Shown here: piece after piece, positions 1-10,059 of the stretch
How positions within the stretch are numbered: the stretch's first letter is position 1
Layout of the letters: each line of letters begins with the position of its first letter
Assembly: GCF_963676685.1 (NCBI RefSeq)
Contig: NC_092356.1
Coordinates: 45,595,601 to 45,659,600 of the forward strand
Length of the DNA stretch: 64,000 bases
Reading direction: 5' to 3'
From: Mytilus edulis
Lineage: Eukaryota; Mollusca; Bivalvia; Mytilida; Mytilidae
The notes under the pieces: model-generated
What the model saw: the letters and a program-made list of their open reading frames with translations, nothing else
Databases searched by the model: none
Told to the model about the DNA's origin: nothing
Made by a program: the position numbers and the translations under genes

Positions 1-35
1 AATCATACTATGTAATCATTATATAACCTTGAACG

Positions 36-79
36 TTTACAACGTATTTACAACGTATTTACAACGTATTTACAACGTA
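36..79. repeat. 11-bp tandem repeat, 4 copies
   Basis: Four direct copies of the 11-base unit TTTACAACGTA lie head to tail, starting at 36, 47, 58 and 69. They are nearly perfect. This is a simple minisatellite-like expansion with no gene around it. Confidence 0.9.
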
Positions 80-454
80 GACAAATCTCCAATTTTGAAA
101 AGGTATCAAATGCACCACTATTTTTCTGATGGGATTGATTACGCCAATAAATGGAATCATTTCACCACATTAACCAGTAATTTTGTTTTTCCTAAATTAT
201 ACATGTACCATGTACTATAGTTAGCATGTAGCCATTAGAATAAATCAGAACACTCACCAATGAATAAATTGTTCATTAATAGAATACTTTTTCATAAGTA
301 AAGATGTCTTGTATAATGTAACTAAACCAAGAAGACGGATTTGAGAACAACGGAGACCAGCTGATATACTATATGAGCGACTTTCTAAATTGATTTTATA
401 GATGTAAAAGTAAACATTAATGAATTGATACAATTACCGGATACAATTATGTTG

Positions 455-605
455 TGTGCCCTTTATAGCTTGCAGTTCGGTGTGAACCAATGCTCCGTTT
501 CGAAGACCGTACTTTGACTTATATCGGTTTACTTTTACAACTTATGACTTGGATGGAGAGTTGTCTTATTGGCACTCATACCCAATCTTTTTATATCTAT
601 TGTTC
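455..605 (+). repeat. Dispersed SINE-like repeat R1, copy
   Basis: This is one of more than ten copies in the window of a short repeat. Its landmarks are 'CTTTATAGCTTG', 'GTGTGA(A/G)CCAA(T/G)GCTCCG', 'GTTTACTTTTA' and 'GAGTTGTCT(C/T)ATTG', ending in 'CTATATCTAT'. Fuller copies are at 15268-15545 and 35604-35870. The sequence has no coding capacity. It could be a SINE or a fragment of a larger retroelement; the window alone does not decide. Confidence 0.7.
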
Positions 606-1285
606 CTATGCAGATATTTTCCGAAGAATGTTCTTCTAAATATTAAATTATCAGTGTTAAAAATATTTAATAAAGAACCTTAAGACACCAACAGAATATT
701 CAAACTCAATTAATCTATATAAAATGATCAGGTAATGACAAAAGACGACGAAACGACAAAAAAGTTTACAAAACGCTTGTTCACATAGAGCTAACATCTA
801 ATTAACATGAACCATATTCTGGAAATGTAAATTTTGTCCTCTTTTGTCTTATTTTTGATCATTTAAGTCAAGCAATCAGAATACAAACAACAACCACAGA
901 CGGGTTTCAGTCTCTTATTTTGTTTATTGTTTGTAATGTAAAATATTTGGAATTTCAAAAGTTGGACGAAAGATCATTATTATTTAAGCATATAGAATAC
1001 GAGCATCTCATTATGCAATGCATGGTCAAATATTAAGTAAGACAAAGTGAGAAAAAATGTTGAAGGTCCCCTCGCTATACAAAAATATGTTTTAAGAAGA
1101 TGCTTATTATAAAAACTTGGGACTGACCAGAGAATCTCAATTTTTGCTGATTAATGTGGCAAAACTTAATTATATGTAGGGATTTATAAGCGTATTATGT
1201 ATCATGCATTGTATGCTATATTTTTGTATGATGTTGATATGAGTGTCAATGAGACAACTCTCAATCCAGAAGAACAGCCATAACC
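606..1285. other. Non-coding stretch with one R1 fragment
   Basis: AT-rich DNA without a recognisable gene. A minus-strand fragment of repeat R1 ('GAGTGTCAATGAGACAACTC') lies at about 1238-1262. Confidence 0.6.
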
Positions 1286-1489
1286 TTGAAATGCCGCAAA
1301 CAATGTACACAGATAAAACACAGTTACAGTTTTGGTGACTACGATAGCTATAAAAGCAATGAAATACTCGTATATAGTAGCTGTAATGATCGTGTAAATG
1401 ATAATTGTAAAGATGCCGTCATACTTTTATCACAATTGCTAATACTGATTTCCGATGTACGCAAAAAAAATGCAAAATTGTATTCATAA

Positions 1490-3290
1490 ATGTTTAACCA
1501 ATGAAACAGGAAAGGCAACGATTTGTAGAAGATTTGTAGATAATCTGAATTGTAAATCTATAAATGTCGACGTCTTCAAAATACTGATGGATTCAGTCGA
1601 GGATCATGCCAGGCAATGAACTAAACGCGAGAAAGAAGACGTAGATACTTTTTACGAATGGATTAAGGCTGTGAGGTCGTTGATAAAAAAGCCGAATTAA
1701 GACAATAAATGGGTCTATCAATACCAAACGCTACGTCAATTTTTAAAGACCAAAATGTTGCAAAACACTTGTCCTAATATATGTGGTTGTCCCTGCAGAT
1801 AAAGACCCAAACAACATCGTGTTTGTGTGTAAATTTCATTACATAAACTGCTTGATAAATTAATTAGGTATTGACAACTCACTTGGTAACTCTACATATA
1901 CCCTCACGACACTTACTAAAGAGGAAATCCTGGATAATCATAGGTCTGTACTATGTTCCTTTGGAATTTCAACCAAAGATGAAGAACTGGATCTTCCATC
2001 ATTGTATTGGATACCTAAACTACATAAGTGTCCTTACAAACAACGTTATATTGCTGGGTCTTCCAAGTGCTCAACAAAACCTCTTTCTAAATTACTAACA
2101 TCTATTTTATCAGCAATCAAAGCCGGGCTCCAAAGTTATTTTAAAACTGCCTATTCTGGAGGTGGTGTGAATCATAAAATATTCCAAAGATCTTTTAGAG
2201 AACATACAATCTAAGACTCTCTCATCTTGCAATAGTATTAAAACATTTGACTTTTCTACAATTTACACAAGTATTCTCAATTCCAAACTAAAAGACAAAT
2301 TAAAAGAGTTGGTATTACTTTGTTTCATTAAAAAGAATGGCGAACGCAGATACAAGTATCTTGTCTTGGCAAGGGATAAATTCTACCTTGTAAAGAATCA
2401 CTCTGATTCAAACATTTTTTTTTCTGAAACTGACATTATCAAGATGTTTGATTTCTTGATTGACAACATATTTGTTACGTTTGCAGGACATGTTTTTCAG
2501 CAGACTGTCGGAATTCCAATGGGAACCAATTGTGCTCCTCTTCTTGCTGACTTGTTTCTTTGTTATTATGAACGAGGTTGACTGCATACAGAAACTGCTT
2601 AGGAAGAAGTTAGCAATATCATTTAACTTTACGTTCCGCTATAATAGATGATGTTCTCTCACTAATACAAAATTTGGTGACTATGTTGAACGAATCTACC
2701 CCGTCGAACTAGAGATACAGTTGAGTCTGCCTCATATCTTGACTTACATCTAGACATTGGCAATGAGGGCCGGTTGAAAAGTAAACGTAACGAGATGACT
2801 TCAGCTTCCCAATTGTGAACTTTACATTTTTATGTAGCAACATTCCAGCAGCGCCTGCATACGGAGTATACATCTCCCAATTGATACGATATTCCCGGGC
2901 TTGTATTTCATATCATGATTTCCTTGATAGAGGATTGCTGCTCACGGGGAAGCTATTAAACCAAGAGTTCCAATGGTGAAGTTGAAGTCATCCCGTCGTA
3001 AATTTTACGGACTCCATCACGAGTTGGTTGACCGTTATGGAATAACCATTTCACAGATGATATCGGATATGTTCTTTATGTCGTAACTTTAATACCATTC
3101 CCTCTTCACGAATATAACCTACCAAGTTAGACTATTTACCGAATTTGTAATACATGTAACATAAGCAACACTACGGGTGTGGAGCAGGATCTGTTTACCC
3201 TTCCGGAGCACCTGATATCACCCCACGTTTTTAGTGGGGTTCTTGTTGCTTAGTCACACAAGTTATTGACTACCACTTTTTGAATTAACC
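1490..3290 (+). pseudogene. Penelope-like element family A, broken reverse transcriptase copy 1 with 3' tail
   Basis: Reverse transcriptase remains can be followed through several frames. About 1600-1650 encodes a VEDHARQ...KREKEDVD segment interrupted by TGA in place of Trp near 1617. About 1980-2210 encodes YWIPKLHK and YIAGSSKCSTKPLS, the conserved N-terminal part of this RT family. About 2245-2275 holds the motif A region (TFDFSTIYTSI). 2309-2581 is open and carries motif B (GIPMGTNCAPLLADLF). The motif C region near 2646-2665 (IDDVLS) is frameshifted. The thumb region (AYGVYISQLIRYSR) follows at about 2850-2910. After the coding part comes the family A tail, with 'ACCCTTCCGGAGCACCTGA' at about 3198. 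Many stops and indels make it a dead copy. A cysteine-containing open segment at 1286-1489 just upstream might belong to the element's N-terminal part, but I cannot confirm that. Confidence 0.8.
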
Positions 3291-4485
3291 TTAGATTTCG
3301 GTATTTGTATTATTACATTTTGAATTGCTGTTCTGCAAGGTGAAATACAATGTATGTGTGAAAATTTTAACATCTAACACCACGGCTGTTGCATTGATAT
3401 GATTATAATGGTTTACAATTGTAAAATATATTTTAATATCCGCTTTCTAGGTGACTTAACAAATACTTTATACTTACTTGAAAATGCGTTTTTTTTTAAT
3501 TGAGAGAAGAATGACCTAAAACGGTTGTGGTATTGATAGATATTGTTTTCATTGCTCAATTTAAAAGTTACTAAGGAAACGTCAAAAGACGACAACCGAC
3601 CGACAAAATCCTCTATAGGTCGTCATACAATCTTCAATATTGAAAAAGTGAGTAGCTACCGTACTAGTATGTACTATATGGCATTTTAGGTAAGGTGTTT
3701 TGGTTAATATGCTGTCAACCAACTTTCGAGAGCGTATTTTATGATTGCTTTCCAGACATTCGCGTAATGTATGGAAATCACAGTATTTAGCATTATATTA
3801 GTTCCGAGGGTTCTTCAAACGCATCGATTGAGAAATGCACTCCAAACACAGGTACATGTAGGTACCGGTACGCCGAAAAGTTTTTCGATAAGTAAATAGC
3901 CAGTTCAATATATATTATGTAAATAAACATATTAACCCAAATTAACACAGTAAAGCGTTGTGCATATCTATGTACCTTTCGGGACTATGTGACTTTAATA
4001 CTGTATTAATAAATAAATACATACAATTACTTATAGTTTCAGTATAAAAGAGGATATTATATGGAGGAAAACGATTCCCTAGTCAATCATGTATATATTT
4101 TGCAATGACGTTTGACGTTTTAATTGTTTAATAAACTAAACATGTTATTGACATGAATCATGAACTGTATCATAAACATGTGTTTTCATTATTTCCTTGT
4201 TTGTAATGAAAGCCAAATGCATAAATCAGGTATGAAAACAAGACTAAAAGTACTATTAAAAAACAAACCAAATTACAGTCTTACCTTAAAACAATTATTT
4301 AGTACGTCTCTACGGAAGCCGGTACGTGCCATGCGATATATTTTTTAAAATTCTAACTGGTTATAATTATGCAAACAATCGTGCATTCTAATATATAATC
4401 AGGATGATTTATGTAAGGTGAAAAGGTAGCCAAAGCAGATCTATAGAAAGATGATGAACAAAAATAACGTATTTGACAACGGTGT
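3291..4485. other. Non-coding AT-rich stretch
   Basis: No open frame here resembles a known family. I see no inverted repeat or tandem array. It lies between a dead Penelope-like copy and the 3' end of the cysteine-rich peptide gene. Confidence 0.55.
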
Positions 4486-4491
4486 TTTATT
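4486..4491 (-). promoter_or_regulatory. Polyadenylation signal AATAAA of the cysteine-rich peptide gene
   Basis: AATAAA read on the minus strand, 8 to 13 bases after the TAA stop at 4501-4499. The short distance fits a compact 3' UTR and supports a genuine terminal exon. Confidence 0.55.
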
Positions 4492-4498
4492 TAAACGA

Positions 4499-4656
4499 TT
4501 AAAAAATTGGAGGTCTTCCTTCTAGGTTGCAACAGGAGGTGTCAACACAGGTCCTGCGCACGCATCTACAGTAACAATTCGTCTTACAATATGCGCACAT
4601 GTTGAACCGTCCTACTGGAGGCATAGGACGTGATTGCATGTTGATCCTTTTGACCC
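4499..4656 (-). CDS. Putative secreted cysteine-rich peptide, exon 2 (mature cysteine-rich part)
   Basis: The minus strand has a good splice acceptor: a pyrimidine run CCTTCCTTTTTTT followed by AATACAG, then the exon from 4656. The exon is 158 bases: two bases that complete a split codon, then 51 sense codons and TAA. Residues 1-19 are basic and proline-containing (RPMPPVGR). Residues 20-42 hold eight cysteines in the order C-X2-C-X3-C-X-C-X-C-X4-C-X4-CC. A nine-residue tail ends in PPIF. The intron phase is 1, the same as the donor of the signal-peptide exon at 9435-9357. Joined, they would give a ~78-residue precursor with four potential disulfides. The layout (signal peptide, short basic stretch, dense cysteine core) is that of bivalve antimicrobial and other secreted cysteine-rich peptides. 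The spacing is not one I can match to mytilin, myticin, defensin or big defensin. Function unknown; exon reality likely. Confidence 0.6.
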
Positions 4657-4990
4657 CTGTATTAAAAAAAGGAAGGCAATACGTTATATATGAATATAAA
4701 TTTACATCTTATCATACTTTTAAAATAACCGAAAGCTCAAGATGAAATTGCCGACAAGTTATTGTCATTTTTGGATTTATTCACAAGTTGGTGATCTTAA
4801 TATATAATAACTGTTCATTTCAATTTAAAATCATGCCTGTCAGACATTTTTAGAGAGAAAAAAAAACACTAATTGAAAACTTTAATTATAATTTTGTTTT
4901 ACGACTGGTACATGTAACAGATTGAATCGCGAGGTATTATTAGATTAAATAAGAAAAAAATATTAGAATTCGACAGAAGTCAAATATAAA

Positions 4991-5550
4991 GCCTCGGTCA
5001 CACCCTACCGGATAGCACGAACGGACGTCTAACGGATGAAAATAAAAGTTGTCCGTTGACAAAATTGTTATCCGTTGGGAGTCCGTTGATGTACTGACCG
5101 AATAAAACGGACGTGTAACGGATGCATAACGGACACACACCGGATATGCAACGTACGAGAAACGAAAACGTACCGGACAGAACGGATGTCGAACGTACAT
5201 CCAACGGACGAGTACCGCATAAAACTGACACCTAACGGAAGCGTACCGGATAAAACGGATGAACAAGATTTATGCCTCGGTCACACCTTACCGGATAGCA
5301 CAAACGGACGCCTAACGGATGAAAATAAAAGTTGTCCGTTGACAAAATTGTTATCCGTTTGGAGACCGTTGATGTACTGACCGGATAAAACGGACGTGTA
5401 ACGAATGCATAACGGACACACACCGGATATGCAACGTACTAGAAACGGAAACGTACCGGTCAGAACGGATGTCGAACGTACATCCAACGGACGAGTACCG
5501 CATAAAACTGACACCTAACGGAAGCGTACCGGATAAAACGGATGAACAAG
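4991..5550 (+). repeat. Tandem duplicate of a 277-bp transposon end
   Basis: Two direct units, 4991-5267 and 5274-5550, are nearly identical and separated by six bases (ATTTAT). Each starts with the terminus GCCTCGGTCACACC. Each carries a ladder of AACGGA(C/T) motifs. The only open frames here are by-products of a stop-poor repeat. Confidence 0.85.
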
Positions 5551-5639
5551 TTAACGGAAAAATTAAAGGCGACAATTAAAATACATATAAATCGCATAAA
5601 TATTCAAAATGTTTCTGTGTAACTGGTTTTGGTTTGTTC

Positions 5640-5815
5640 TTCAAAATGCTGCCAAAGGGCAGTGTCTGGCCTGAATAAGAGCTGCTTGATTGTGAAGACG
5701 TGCCTTTACTCTAAGATCGATTATGAATAATAGGAATTCATGAACCTTAAGAAATCTGACATACAATGTACCAATAATTGGCATTTTTGACGCGAAATTT
5801 TCAATTGGCATTTAT
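5640..5815 (-). pseudogene. Inverted relic of the Harbinger-type transposase N-terminus
   Basis: Read on the minus strand, this stretch parallels the first ~55 codons of the transposase at 6563. Both contain 'ATGCCAAT(A/T)ATTGGTA', then 'GTCAGATTT(T)CTT' and 'GCTCTTATTCAGGCCAGAC'. It marks a second, head-to-head copy of the element. It is truncated and runs into unrelated sequence below 5640. Confidence 0.7.
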
Positions 5816-6562
5816 CCGTTTCAGATCCGTTCATCATCCGTTTTATCCGTTATGTGTCCGGTAGAAGTCCGTTTCTCATTCGTTCAACATGCATTTTATC
5901 CGTTAAACGTCCGATAGAAGTCCGTTGGTGAATTTATCTTCGAGATCTCCAACGGATGTATAACGGACACGTAACGGATACAAAACGGAAACGAAACGAA
6001 CGATTACCGTACAAAACGGACGCCTAACGGACGTTCAACGGACATTTTATCCGTTGGACGTCCGTTCAAAGTTTAGCCTCGGTCACACCTTACCGGATAG
6101 CTCGAACGGATGCCTAACGGATAACTTTTTTTCAATCCGTTCATGTCCGTTAGACGTCCGTTCTTATCCGTTAGGCGTCCGTCCATATCCGTTGCATGTC
6201 CGTTAAGCGTCCGTTTTATCCGTTGACGTCCGTTCTGTCCGGTGAAAAATTTTGAGCATGTTCAAAACTTTGAACGGACGTCCAACGGATAAAATGTCCG
6301 TTGAACGTCCGTTAGGCGTACGTTAGGCGTACGTTAGGTGTCCGTTTTGTACGATACTCGTCCGTTTTGTATCCGTTACGTGTCCGTTATCCATCCGTTG
6401 GAGATCCGGTAGACCAATTCACCAACGGACGTCTACCGGACGCCTAACGGACGTCTAACGGATAAAACGGATGTGAAACGACATTAACGGAAGGATAACG
6501 GATAAAACGGATGCCTACCGGATGTAAAACGGACAAATGCCAATTGAAATTTTGCGTTAGAA

Positions 6563-7075
6563 ATGCCAATAATTGGTATGTCAGATTTTCTTGAGTGTCA
6601 TGAAAATTTATTATTCGTGATGGATCTTGGAGTAAGAGCACGTCTTCGCTACCAAACAGCTCTTATTCAGGCCAGACTCAACTTAAATGTAGCAAATATA
6701 AACCTTATAGCTGTCGAAAGGAGGAGAAGAAGAAGACAAAGGAGATGGTGGACACGACCAGATGATGGCTTAGTCCTGAAAGACGATGCAGTTTTGATCT
6801 ATATGACCAACTCATGACCGAACTTAGGCGGGAGGATCGGCAGTCCTTTGTACACTTCCTTCGAATGCCCACAGAGATGTTCGACGAGATATTGCAAGTT
6901 GGACCTCGCATAGCCAAGCAGAATACCTTTTACAGAAATCCACTGGAACCAGGACTCAAGTTAGCAATTACACTTAGACACCTTGCTTCTGGAGCAAAAT
7001 ATCGTAGCATGCAGTACGGATGAAGAGTTCCGTATAACACATTATCCGTTTTCATACCAGAGGTACATAATATAA
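6563..7075 (+). pseudogene. PIF/Harbinger (HARBI1-like) transposase, N-terminal fragment, frameshifted
   Basis: The start codon at 6563 opens a frame containing an arginine-rich stretch and RRWWTRP, the usual beginning of this transposase family. A frameshift near 6780 moves the protein into the frame that reads SFDLYDQLMTELRRED, then FVHFLRMPTEMFDEIL. It continues with LEPGLKLAITLRHLASG and YRSMQYG up to an in-frame TGA at 7021-7023. After the stop the same frame continues with RVPYNTLSVFIPEVHNI to about 7075. The DDE catalytic region of a full-length (~350-400 residue) transposase is missing, so this copy cannot code for an active enzyme. Harbinger elements normally also encode a Myb-like DNA-binding protein; none is visible here. 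Confidence 0.85.
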
Positions 7076-7380
7076 ACAAATTCAGAAAATCAACTTAAAC
7101 TCTATAAGACTGAATTACCACACTGCTTCTACCTTGATTTTTTTAAATCAGAGTAGCTCTATATTTGCAAACATATCATGCTAAACAAGACGCAATACAA
7201 AATAAAATCAACTAAACCTGTTAACTAAAGTGACCCTCGTGTGTAAAAACGTAAAAAAGAATCGGATAAATTGTTCTATTTGTTTGGTACGTGTGACCTT
7301 GATACCTGTCCTACTGACCACACTTTCCCAGAAGCAAATATTATAACATATATACAATCATTTTAATGTCACGTGTATGT

Positions 7381-7480
7381 GGTTTATTGCCTTTAATTTT
7401 CAGATGGTTTATTGCTTTTAATTTTCAGATGGTTTATTGCCTTAAATTTTTAGATGGTTTATTGCCTTTAATTTTCAGAT
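7381..7480 (+). repeat. 25-bp tandem repeat, 4 copies
   Basis: Four consecutive 25-base units of the form GGTTTATTGCCTTTAATTTT followed by CAGAT fill exactly 100 bases. Three or fewer substitutions separate the units. It lies between the transposase remnant and the right transposon end, in place of the missing C-terminal coding part. Confidence 0.9.
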
Positions 7481-8004
7481 TATTTTGTTCATCCGTTTTA
7501 TCCGATACGCCTCCGTTAGGTGTCCGTTTTATCCGGTACTCGTCCGTTCGATGTACGTTCGACGTCCGTTCTGTCCGGTACGTATCCGTTTCACGTACGT
7601 TCAATGTCCGTTGTGTGTCCGTTAGGCATTTGTTACATGTCCGTTAGTAAACCAACGGACTCCCAACGGATAAAAGTTTTGTCAACGGATAACTTTTTTT
7701 TTATCCGTTAGGCGTCCGTTCGAGCTATCCGGTAAGGTGTGACCGAGGCTTTTTGAACATGCTCAAAATGTTCCACCGGACAGAACGGACGTCGACGGAT
7801 AAAACGTACGCTTAACGGACATGCAACGGATATGGACGGACGTCTAACGGATAAGAACGGACGTCTAACGGACATGAACGGATTGAAAAAAAAGTTATCC
7901 GTTAGGCGTCCGTTCGAGCTATCCGGTAAGGTGTGACCGAGGCTTTAAAGTTTAAACACAAGCTTTCATGAGCTCTTGACCGAATATAAAATTAAATACA
8001 TTGA

Positions 8005-8312
8005 CTAGAGGTATTAGGGGAGGGTTGAGATCTCAAAAAACATGTTTAACCCCGTCGCAATTTTGCGCCTCTGGCCTTTGTTAGTCTTGTATCATTTTTA
8101 ATTTTAGTTTGTATAATTCGGAGTTTAGTATGACGTCCATGATCACGAACAAGTATACATGTTTGTTTAGGGGCCAGCTGATGACGCCTCCGGGTGCAGG
8201 ATTTTCTCGCTGCATTGAAGACCCATTGGTGGCCTTTGGCTGTTGTCTGCTCTATGGTCGGGTTCTTGTCTCTTTGACACATTCCCTATTTCAATTCTCA
8301 ATTTTAAATAAC
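8005..8312 (+). repeat. Orphan 3' tail of Penelope-like family B
   Basis: The same sequence follows the reverse transcriptase frame at 13840-14162: 'GGTTGAGATCTCA', 'TTTAACCCC', 'TTTGCGCCT', 'GGGGCCAGCTGA', 'GACGCCTCCGGGTGC', 'TTGTCTCTTTGACACATTCC'. There is no reverse transcriptase here, so this is a strongly 5'-truncated insertion. It lies in the predicted intron. Confidence 0.75.
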
Positions 8313-8404
8313 ATAAAAAAAACAAAGTCTCACTCTAGTTAAATATAAACAATGTTCAATACAAAGTCAACGCTCACACACAAAGTCATATAGTCTATAC
8401 AAAA

Positions 8405-8452
8405 ATGTATATACATTTGTATATATACATTTGTATATATACATTTGTATAT
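8405..8452 (+). repeat. Short tandem repeat ATATACATTTGTAT
   Basis: Just over three near-perfect direct copies of a 14-base unit ATATACATTTGTAT are visible. It is AT-rich and without other context. Confidence 0.8.
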
Positions 8453-9065
8453 AGAATGCAATACATTTTGGTTTTGATAGGACGAGCCTGTTTACATGTT
8501 ACTGAAATCAGATTTTAAGACAAATAGAAGTATTCGACCCTACAAAATTTTAAATAACAGATAGCTTGTGCAAGACAAGTACAAAGAAGTACAGTATGAA
8601 GTTTCAGATTTAGAATTGTAGTCGCCTTTCCAACGAGATGGTTTGTAAAGAGATGACATAGATCGGTAAGGGTAGCAATGCTGTTTCTTGATACGACTAT
8701 TTTTTTTTTAATTTTAAAGTCATAAGTATTAAATCCTATAAGTGCTTCAGTTAATTCATGAGAATAAAGGGAGAGAACTACCGAAGGAGGAATAAAAATA
8801 ATAAGGCATAGACACAAAAATATAACGATAAAAAGCGTCGCGGCGAGCTTAGACGTTGTTATTTTCATGTCATGTTTTTGACCCTCAAAGACTCCTTATT
8901 TACCTTATGTTTCAAATTTATTGTTTATGTGTTATGTTTTATAATTAGCTATTTTTTCCTATATCTGTATTTTTCTTACTTGAAATTCGTTTAACCTTTA
9001 TTTATTTTAGAATATTGAACAAAACCAACCAAAACAGCGTCAAATTACATATTCGTTTTCTTTCC

Positions 9066-9158
9066 ATATGTGTTGGCCTTCTGCTGTTGTCTGCTCTCGA
9101 TATTTTTGTCGGGTTGTTGTCCCATTGACATATTCCCCATTTCTATTCCCAATTTAAT
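9066..9158 (+). repeat. Fragment of Penelope-like family B tail
   Basis: Matches the last ~90 bases of the family B tail: 'CTTCTGCTGTTGTCTGCTCT', 'GTCGGGTTGTTGTC', 'TTGACATATTCCCCATTTC'. Confidence 0.65.
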
Positions 9159-9356
9159 ACATATAGAAATTGTCATAAACCATAACGGATCGTTTTACTT
9201 ACAAATTGGAAATCATTAAAATCTAAAGTAATGTCCTGTGAAAAGCTGATGTTATGTTTTGAGTCTTTTGAAAAATAATAAAATGGAAAACTAGCATGCA
9301 AAACGAAGTAAAAGAATGTTTAAAATCATTAAGAAAAAGAAAAAAGCCCACATTAC

Positions 9357-9435
9357 CTCTGTACTGGTAGGCATCTGCAACAATATCAAACAAAAGAAAA
9401 GACACCATGAAAAATATTCCGTGCTCCATTCTCAT
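9357..9435 (-). CDS. Putative secreted cysteine-rich peptide, exon 1 (signal peptide)
   Basis: On the minus strand ATG at 9435 starts 26 codons plus one base, ending at a strong donor AGAG|GTAATG (GT at 9356-9355). The peptide opens MRMEHG, has a hydrophobic core FFMVSFLLF and a likely signal-peptidase site after DIVADA, before YQYR. A second in-frame ATG at 9429 is an alternative start. Intron phase 1 matches the acceptor of the cysteine-rich exon at 4656. A TATA box on the same strand lies ~125 bases upstream of the ATG (9567-9559). I infer a secreted peptide precursor. The alternative is that this exon belongs to another gene and the phase match is chance, which has a prior of about one in three. 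RNA evidence would settle it. Confidence 0.5.
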
Positions 9436-9558
9436 GACAAGAAGAAAAACAATTAACTTTCTTAATGTAAATGTAATGTCTGACAAGTAAACATCAAAAT
9501 AAAATGACAATATATTGCGGAAATAACTTTAATATCACAGTATTGTAAATCATACTTG

Positions 9559-9567
9559 TTTTATATA
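9559..9567 (-). promoter_or_regulatory. TATA box of the cysteine-rich peptide gene
   Basis: The minus strand reads TATATAAAA, 125-132 bases upstream of the ATG at 9435. A start of transcription about 30 bases downstream would give a 5' UTR of ~100 bases. No other basal element is obvious. Confidence 0.4.
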
Positions 9568-10059
9568 CATAGGCGTGTTACGAAATGGTACAATGCATAA
9601 AAGTAAAAACTACAGATTTGTAAAAGCAAATTGCTTGTTTCTGAATCCTTAATATTATTTCATTTGTATAATATCGTTTAATGTTGATGTATCTGAATAA
9701 ATATTGTTTAAACTAAAAACTATCAAACGCCCGTGGATCGTTTAATTGTTTAAACTGCATATACTAATAAAGCCACGGACAAAAGAAAAATCATGTTTCA
9801 ATCCTCATAAAATCAAAGCTAGCCTACAAATGTATATATATTGATTTTTTTTTATTTTTGAGCTTCCAAAACTAAAAGCGAAAGACCTTTTAAAATTAAA
9901 GATGTTACAATGTATAACTTTTAGGCGGGTTGCATAGAATTCAAAAGTTGGGCAGGTGAACGTGCAGACTATTGCGGGATAGAAAGTACAAATTCTATGT
10001 ACTAGTAATTAACTCCTCCCTAAAAGCTTTAAAACTTTTTACCATGTATGTATATGTTA

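Larger units (their letters stand above)
4991..7943. mobile_element. PIF/Harbinger-type transposon cluster with interleaved long inverted repeats
   Basis: Two kinds of element end recur. End type A (~277 bp) occurs at 4991-5267 and 5274-5550 in + orientation and at about 7484-7749 inverted. End type B (~195 bp) occurs at 6076-6269 in + and at about 7750-7943 inverted. All begin or end with the same terminus, GCCTCGGTCACACC(T)TACCGG. Between them lies a broken transposase (6563-7075). A second, inverted relic of the same transposase start lies at about 5640-5815, so 5640-6071 and 6270-6690 form an imperfect palindrome around 6076-6269. The outer B pair is flanked by TTTA on both sides (6072-6075 and 7944-7947), a possible target duplication. 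The ends are packed with AACGG/CCGTT hexamer-like motifs. The whole cluster sits inside a predicted host intron. Confidence 0.8.
4657..9356 (-). other. Predicted phase-1 intron of the cysteine-rich peptide gene
   Basis: The donor at 9356-9355 reads AGAG|GTAATG and the acceptor at 4658-4657 reads TACAG|GG on the minus strand. Both give phase 1. The ~4.7 kb interval contains the Harbinger-type cluster 4991-7943 and two Penelope-like family B tail fragments. An additional phase 1-1 exon in between cannot be excluded; I did not recognise one. Confidence 0.45.

Noticed and set aside
4940-5575. Several minus-strand open frames of 60-108 codons rich in Ser, Val and Arg
   Set aside because: They are translations of the AACGG/CCGTT repeat ladder in the transposon ends.
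8515-8868. 117-codon minus-strand frame beginning with a hydrophobic segment (possible membrane protein or exon)
   Set aside because: Apart from the hydrophobic start there is no family resemblance, no convincing splice site and no cysteine pattern; AT-rich DNA often yields such frames.
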